A stretch of 18,138 nt of DNA from Pseudomonadota bacterium (GTDB lineage: Bacteria; Pseudomonadota; Gammaproteobacteria; Burkholderiales; Burkholderiaceae_E), in contig JAEWGX010000080.1 of assembly GCA_023388075.1 (NCBI GenBank), positions 1 through 18,138 of the forward strand. The letters are read 5' to 3'. The notes beneath the pieces are model-generated. The model was not told the origin of the DNA and ran no database searches. It saw nothing but the letters and a program-made list of their open reading frames with translations. Position 1 is the first letter of the stretch, and the number at the start of each line of letters is the position of its first letter. Positions 14,027 through 18,138 of the stretch are shown here, piece after piece. Both the position numbers and the translations under genes were made by a program.

Positions 14027-14755
14027 ATGGAACCCTCGCCGCCGATGCAACCCAGCAAGGAGCGCACCGCACGCTCGCCCGGACCGGACGTCGGCTTCTG
14101 GCAGGCTCGGTTCGATGCCCGAGAGACGCCTTGGGATCGTGGCGGCATCAACCCGCAGATCGAGCACTGGATCCGCTCCGGCGCCTTGCGGCCGTCGCAG
14201 GATGCCGATGCGCGCGCGGTGTCCGGCGACGACGCGCGGCTCACCCGGGTGCTGGTGCCTGGCTGCGGTTCCGGCTACGAGGTGGCGCTGCTCGCCGAAT
14301 GGGGCTTCGACGTCACCGGCGTGGACTTCGCGCCGGCGGCGATCGAACGCACCCGCAATCGCCTGCGGGCGTTGCTCACCTCCCCGCGTGGCTCGCGCAT
14401 GATGCGCGCGGAGGTGGTGGAGGCCGACGTGCTCGCCTACGAGCCGGAGCTCGCGTTCGACGCGGTGTACGAGCAGACCTGCCTCTGCGCGCTGTATCCC
14501 GATCACTGGCGCCGCTACGCCGACCGGGTGCACGCCTGGCTGCGGCCGGGAGGGCGCCTGTTCGCCCTGTTCATGCAGGCGCCGCGGGACGGGGCCCGCA
14601 CCGGGCTGATCGAGGGGCCGCCCTACCATTGCGACATCAACGCGATGCGGGCGCTCTTTCCCGGTACGCGCTGGGAATGGCCCAAGCCGCCCTACGCCAC
14701 GGTGGGCCATCCGAACGGCCTGAACGAGCTCGCGGTGGTGCTGGTGCGGCGCTGA
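14027..14755 (+). CDS. TPMT-like SAM-dependent methyltransferase
   Basis: This 242-residue protein has the thiopurine-methyltransferase-family opening, FWQARFDARETPWDRGG (24-40). Motif I RVLVPGCGSGYEVALLAEWG (74-93), VTGVDFAPAAIERTR, the acidic DAVYEQTCLCAL segment and RRYADRVHAWLRPGGRLFALF follow. Bacterial relatives methylate thiols, iodide, selenium/tellurium compounds or thiopurines; the natural substrate here is not predictable. The ATG at 14027 is preferred over an in-frame TTG at 14006 because a -10 element ends at 14016, giving a leader of about 4 nt. There is no Shine-Dalgarno. It diverges from the crotonase gene. Confidence 0.87.
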   Translation: MEPSPPMQPSKERTARSPGPDVGFWQARFDARETPWDRGGINPQIEHWIRSGALRPSQDADARAVSGDDARLTRVLVPGCGSGYEVALLAEWGFDVTGVDFAPAAIERTRNRLRALLTSPRGSRMMRAEVVEADVLAYEPELAFDAVYEQTCLCALYPDHWRRYADRVHAWLRPGGRLFALFMQAPRDGARTGLIEGPPYHCDINAMRALFPGTRWEWPKPPYATVGHPNGLNELAVVLVRR

Positions 14756-14788
14756 TCCGACGCCGGCGCACCCCGTGGAGACGGCCGC

Positions 14789-15067
14789 CTAGTGCAGCAG
14801 GTTGCCGAGTGACAGCAGGGCGACCGCCGAGGCGCTGACCACCTCCATGTCCCATTCCTGGTAGAGCTGCCTGGCCAAGGTGCGAATCGAGTCCGGCATG
14901 CCCTCGCAATCCGCGATTCGCAGCAGGTAGGCGGTGATGACGTCGCGCCGGCTCTCGGCCTCCATGTCCGCGCTTTGCGAGATGAAGCCCAGCAGGTCCG
15001 CAACGGCGGTCGTCGGATGCTCGTCGACGAACGGCCCCAGTTCCGTCGCGGGTTTGTCGCTCATCAT
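14789..15067 (-). CDS. Small hypothetical protein (92 aa)
   Basis: I do not recognise this protein. It is acidic and mostly helical in appearance (TTAVADLLGFISQSADMEAE, then DSIRTLARQLYQEWDMEV), ending in a hydrophobic ASAVALLSLGNLLH. No signal peptide or cofactor motif is seen. GAGGAG (15080 to 15075) precedes the ATG at 15067 with 7-nt spacing, which favours that start over the adjacent ATG at 15064. A good -10 (TATATT) lies about 63 bp upstream. The codon pattern and clear ribosome-binding site argue for a real gene. It converges with the methyltransferase gene (33-bp gap). Confidence 0.7.
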   Translation of the reverse strand: MMSDKPATELGPFVDEHPTTAVADLLGFISQSADMEAESRRDVITAYLLRIADCEGMPDSIRTLARQLYQEWDMEVVSASAVALLSLGNLLH

Positions 15068-15129
15068 CCAGGAACTCCTCGAGTTTGCCGTCTCGCCGGC
15101 GCACCCATGCGTGTCAGCGATGGGGAGCG

Positions 15130-15135
15130 AATATA
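15130..15135 (-). promoter_or_regulatory. Possible -10 element for the 92-residue protein gene
   Basis: TATATT on the minus strand (15135 to 15130) differs from TATAAT at one base and would give a leader of about 56 nt. It sits exactly between the arms of a GAGCG/CGCTC inverted repeat (15125-15129 and 15138-15142), which could be an operator or chance. No good -35 is seen at 17 bp. Confidence 0.4.
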
Positions 15136-15224
15136 GGCGCTCAATCCGGCCCCACGCTCCAAGGCCGTGCCATGGAAGGTGTTATCGACGCGCCAGTGCC
15201 GACAGGATGATCGTCCCGAGCCAC

Positions 15225-15230
15225 TAGAAT
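15225..15230 (+). promoter_or_regulatory. -10 element immediately before the reductase start (leaderless transcript?)
   Basis: TAGAAT ends 7 bp before the ATG at 15238, so transcription would begin at about 15237, essentially at the start codon. No Shine-Dalgarno precedes the ATG (TGCCGCC only). A -35 is not obvious; CCGACA at 15199-15204 is 20 bp away. Confidence 0.45.
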
Positions 15231-15237
15231 TGCCGCC

Positions 15238-16347
15238 ATGGATAACCCTGACACCCGCGGCGCCGCGGCTACCGGCGCAGGCGCGGAGCTCGCCGTGCAT
15301 GCGCCCTCCGATCTCATCACCACCGACGCGGTCATCATCGGGGCCGGGCCAGTGGGCCTCTTCCAGGTCTTCGAGCTCGGCCTGCTGGAGGTGAAGGCCC
15401 ACGTGATCGACTCGCTCGCGGAGGTGGGCGGGCAGTGCTCGGCCCTGTATCCGGACAAGCCGATCTACGACATCCCGGGGCTGCCGTCCATCTCCGGACA
15501 GGGGCTGACCGACAACCTCATGGCCCAGATCGCCCCGTTCCATCCCACTTTCCATCTCGGCCAGGAAGTGCGCACCCTGGAGCGGCAGGAAGACGGCCGA
15601 TTCCTGCTCGACACCTCGGCCGGCGCGCGGTTCCTGGCCCGGACGGTCTTCATCGCCGGTGGCGTGGGGTCCTTCCAGTCTCGGCCCTTGAAGCTGGCCG
15701 GCATCGATCGCTTCCTGGACACCCAGTTGTTCTACCGGGTTCGCGATGCCGAGGCGTTCCGCGGCCGCCGCGTCGTCGTCGCGGGCGGCGGCGACTCCGC
15801 GCTCGACTGGGCGATCGCGCTGGCCGGCACCGCCGCCAGCGTCACCCTGGTACACCGGCGCGACGGGTTTCGCGCCGCACCTGCTTCGGTCGCGCGGATG
15901 CGATCGCTTTGCGATGCGGGCGCCATGTCGCTCGTCATCGGGCAGATCGGCGCCTTCGACGCCGCCGAGGACCGCCTGGAGGCGGTCCAGGTCACTGACG
16001 AGGCGGGCGCGCCGCACCGGCTGCCGCTCGATTCGCTGCTGGTCTTCTATGGCCTGTCACCCCGGCTCGGCCCGATCGCGGAGTGGGGGCTGCAGCTCGA
16101 GCGCCGGGCGATCACGGTCGATACGGAGAAGTTCGAGACCAGCGTGCCCGGCGTCTTTGCCGTGGGCGACATCAACACCTACCCGGGGAAGAAGAAGCTC
16201 ATCCTGTGCGGCTTCCACGAGGCGGCGCTCGCCGCGTTCGGCGCCGCGCGCTACATCTTTCCGGACCGCAAGATTCATCTGCAGTACACCACCACCAGCA
16301 CGAAGCTGCACGAGGTGCTCGGGGTGGAGTCGCCCCACTTTGGCTGA
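15238..16347 (+). CDS. Ferredoxin--NADP reductase, thioredoxin-reductase-like type (YumC type)
   Basis: This 369-residue flavoprotein is of the type 2 FNR class. The FAD-binding fingerprint DAVIIGAGPVGLFQVFELGL sits at about 30-49. GGQCSALYPDKPIYDIPGLP follows in place of a TrxR substrate loop, then the NADPH-binding VVVAGGGDSALDWAIALAG (near 180-198) with HRRDGFRAAP. The C-terminal FAD motif is VFAVGDINTYPGKKKLILCG. The CxxC redox pair of true thioredoxin reductases is absent, which separates it from TrxB. The enzyme passes electrons between NADPH and ferredoxin or flavodoxin. It has about 27 extra N-terminal residues (Ala/Gly-rich) before the core. Confidence 0.91.
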   Translation: MDNPDTRGAAATGAGAELAVHAPSDLITTDAVIIGAGPVGLFQVFELGLLEVKAHVIDSLAEVGGQCSALYPDKPIYDIPGLPSISGQGLTDNLMAQIAPFHPTFHLGQEVRTLERQEDGRFLLDTSAGARFLARTVFIAGGVGSFQSRPLKLAGIDRFLDTQLFYRVRDAEAFRGRRVVVAGGGDSALDWAIALAGTAASVTLVHRRDGFRAAPASVARMRSLCDAGAMSLVIGQIGAFDAAEDRLEAVQVTDEAGAPHRLPLDSLLVFYGLSPRLGPIAEWGLQLERRAITVDTEKFETSVPGVFAVGDINTYPGKKKLILCGFHEAALAAFGAARYIFPDRKIHLQYTTTSTKLHEVLGVESPHFG

Positions 16348-16374
16348 CCGGGGAATCGCGCCGCGGGCGCCATT

Positions 16375-16399
16375 CCGTGGCCGAACGGCCGAGCCACGG
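16375..16399 (+). terminator. Hairpin downstream of the reductase gene
   Basis: CCGTGGC (16375-16381) and GCCACGG (16393-16399) form a perfect 7-bp stem around an 11-nt loop, 28 bp after the reductase stop and 78 bp before recQ. The loop region can form an alternative GGCC/GGCC hairpin. No U tract follows, so it is at best a weak or Rho-assisted terminator. Confidence 0.3.
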
Positions 16400-16476
16400 C
16401 CGATTGCGCTCCGCGGCCGGGATGCCGATCATCGACGCCTGCTGAGCGACGGTGACACGGCCTCGCGGAGGACGGC

Positions 16477-18138
16477 GTGACGTTACCCGACTTCGACCTG
16501 GCCTCGACGACCGCGCAGCCCGCCGACCCGCTCGGCATCCTGCGCACGGTGTTCGGCTACGAAGAGTTCCGGGGGCCGCAGCAGGCGGTGATCGATCACG
16601 TCGTCGCCGGAGGCGACGCGCTGGTGCTGATGCCCACCGGCGGCGGCAAGTCGCTCTGCTACCAGGTGCCGGCGCTGATCCGGCCCGGGGTGGGCATCGT
16701 GGTCTCGCCGCTCATCGCGCTGATGCAGGACCAGGTCGCGGCCCTGCGCGAAGCCGGCGTGCGGGCCGCGTTCCTCAATTCGTCGCTGGATGCGGCCGAC
16801 GCCGCGCGCGTGGAGCGCTCGGTCCGCGATGGCGCGCTGGACCTGCTTTACGTCGCGCCGGAACGCCTGCTGACCGATCGCTGCCTCGGCTTGCTCGAGC
16901 GCGTCCGCGTCGCGCTGATCGCGATCGACGAGGCGCATTGCGTGTCCCAGTGGGGCCACGACTTCCGGCCCGAGTACATCGGGCTCTCGGTGCTCGCGCA
17001 GCGCTTCCCGCAGGCGCCACGCATCGCGCTCACCGCGACCGCGGACCCGGCCACGCGCGAGGAGATCGTCGAGCGCCTCGCCCTCGGAGGCGCCCGCCGC
17101 TTCGTCACCAGCTTCGACCGCCCGAACATCCGCTATCGGCTGGTGGAGAAGGTGGATCCCCGCGGACAGCTCCAGGACTTCATCGCCGGCGAGCATGCCG
17201 GCGCGTCCGGGATCGTCTACTGCGCGACGCGGGCTCGGGTGGAGCAGACCGCTGCGTGGCTCGCGTCGCGCGGTGTCACGGCGCTCGCCTACCATGCCGG
17301 TCTCGACAATGCCACCCGCACCGAGGTGCAGGCGCGCTTCCAGCGCGAGGACGGCATCGTGGTGGTGGCCACGATCGCCTTCGGGATGGGCATCGACAAG
17401 CCGGACGTCCGGTTCGTCGCGCACCTGGACCTGCCGCGATCGGTGGAGTCCTACTACCAGGAGACCGGCCGGGCCGGACGCGACGGGCTGCCGGCCGACG
17501 CCTGGATGGCCTACGGCCTGGCCGACGTGGTGCAGCAGCGTCGCTTCATCGACGCATCCGATGCGGATCCCGCCTACAAGCGCATCGTCGGCGCGAAGCT
17601 GGACGCGATGCTGGCGCTCTGCGAGACCGTCGAGTGCCGTCGCGTGCGCCTGCTCGAGTACTTCGGCGAAGCGGCCGCGCCCTGCGGCAACTGCGACAAC
17701 TGCCTGGAGCCGCCCGAGTCCGTGGACGGCACGGTCACCGCCCAGAAATTTCTCTCGGCGGCGTACCGCTGCGAGAAGGCGAGCGGCTTTCCGTTCGGCG
17801 CGCAGCACCTGGTGGACGTGTTGCGCGGCGAGGCGTCGGAGAAGGTGCGCCGCTTCGGTCACGACCAGCTGGCGGTGTTCGGCGCCGGCGCGGAGATGTC
17901 CGCGCAGGAATGGCGATCAGTGGTGCGGCAACTGACCATCGCGGGGCTGGTGCAGGTCGACAGCGGGCGCTTCAACGCGATCTGCCTCACCGAGGCCGCG
18001 CGCCCCGTGCTGAAGGGCGAGCAGCGCGTCAGCCTGCGCAAGTGGCGGGAGCCGCCGAGCGGCAGGCGCCGCCGCCGCGGTGCGGCCGGCGCCGGCGCGG
18101 GCTCAGGTGGCGTGCCGGCCGCGGTCGAGGGCCTGGAC
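16477..18138 (+). CDS. recQ: ATP-dependent DNA helicase RecQ (3' end beyond window)
   Basis: The frame is open from a GTG at 16477, preceded by GGAGG (16467-16471) at 5-nt spacing, to the window edge: 554 residues visible. It has the RecQ helicase motifs: FGYEEFRGPQQAVID (motif 0), LMPTGGGKS (Walker A, 51-59), DEAHCVSQWGHDFRPEY (151-167), SGIVYCATR, ATIAFGMGIDKPDVRFV and SYYQETGRAGRDG. The zinc-binding cysteines Cys387, Cys403, Cys406 and Cys409 (CGNCDNC) and a winged-helix RQC domain follow. After about residue 525 comes a basic run (GRRRRRG) and an Ala/Gly linker; an HRDC domain, if present, lies outside the window. RecQ is a 3'-5' helicase in recombination and fork repair. Confidence 0.95.
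   Translation, partial: MTLPDFDLASTTAQPADPLGILRTVFGYEEFRGPQQAVIDHVVAGGDALVLMPTGGGKSLCYQVPALIRPGVGIVVSPLIALMQDQVAALREAGVRAAFLNSSLDAADAARVERSVRDGALDLLYVAPERLLTDRCLGLLERVRVALIAIDEAHCVSQWGHDFRPEYIGLSVLAQRFPQAPRIALTATADPATREEIVERLALGGARRFVTSFDRPNIRYRLVEKVDPRGQLQDFIAGEHAGASGIVYCATRARVEQTAAWLASRGVTALAYHAGLDNATRTEVQARFQREDGIVVVATIAFGMGIDKPDVRFVAHLDLPRSVESYYQETGRAGRDGLPADAWMAYGLADVVQQRRFIDASDADPAYKRIVGAKLDAMLALCETVECRRVRLLEYFGEAAAPCGNCDNCLEPPESVDGTVTAQKFLSAAYRCEKASGFPFGAQHLVDVLRGEASEKVRRFGHDQLAVFGAGAEMSAQEWRSVVRQLTIAGLVQVDSGRFNAICLTEAARPVLKGEQRVSLRKWREPPSGRRRRRGAAGAGAGSGGVPAAVEGLD

Noticed and set aside
16483..17862. 459-codon minus-strand open frame opposite recQ
   Set aside because: RecQ on the plus strand carries every helicase motif; the antisense frame is a GC-bias artefact.
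1..18138. CRISPR arrays, IS elements, prophage genes, tRNA or rRNA
   Set aside because: Reading through the window, I found no regularly spaced direct repeats, transposase, integrase or phage structural motifs, and no tRNA or rRNA-like sequence. Gene families are core metabolism and maintenance.

Overview
The window is GC-rich by eye (around 70 percent), densely coded and rich in GTG starts and short overlaps. Gene families and order (UbiK next to ComM, a TorF porin ahead of glnK-amtB, gshB followed by an EIIA/HPr/EI phosphorelay, and metX-metW) point to a betaproteobacterium, most likely Burkholderiales. That is inference from content; no rRNA or other direct marker is present. The content is core chromosomal: I see no IS element, prophage, integrase, CRISPR array, tRNA or rRNA.

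Layout. (1) Positions 1-2950, minus strand: ubiK, comM and an EamA-type transporter in one closely spaced run; the transporter runs off the left edge. (2) Positions 2951-5842, plus strand: a 424-bp regulatory region with a near-consensus sigma-54 promoter and an NtrC-like dyad about 110 bp upstream of the predicted start, then torF, glnK and amtB. This reads as a nitrogen-starvation operon. (3) Positions 5860-5912: tandem hairpins that close that operon. (4) Positions 5996-11241, plus strand: gshB, a mannose-family EIIA, ptsH, ptsI, metX and metW, mostly joined by 4-base or shorter overlaps. It links glutathione synthesis, a phosphorelay without a local permease, and the acyl-homoserine step of methionine synthesis. 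(5) Positions 11508-11945: a protein of unknown function, convergent with (6) a minus-strand pair (13994 to 11965) of a crotonase-fold protein and a secreted PQQ-dependent aldose dehydrogenase. (7) Positions 14027-14755: a TPMT-like methyltransferase diverging from that pair across a 32-bp gap that holds one near-symmetrical -10 element. (8) A 92-residue unknown protein on the minus strand (15067 to 14789), a TrxR-like ferredoxin-NADP reductase (15238-16347), and RecQ helicase (16477 to the right edge, incomplete).

I did not find an obviously new multi-gene system. The most useful observations are regulatory: the sigma-54/NtrC architecture placing an outer-membrane porin in the ammonium operon, the shared divergent -10 element with near-leaderless starts on both sides, a mini-ORF that bridges EIIA and HPr by two 4-base overlaps, and a crotonase lacking both catalytic glutamates.
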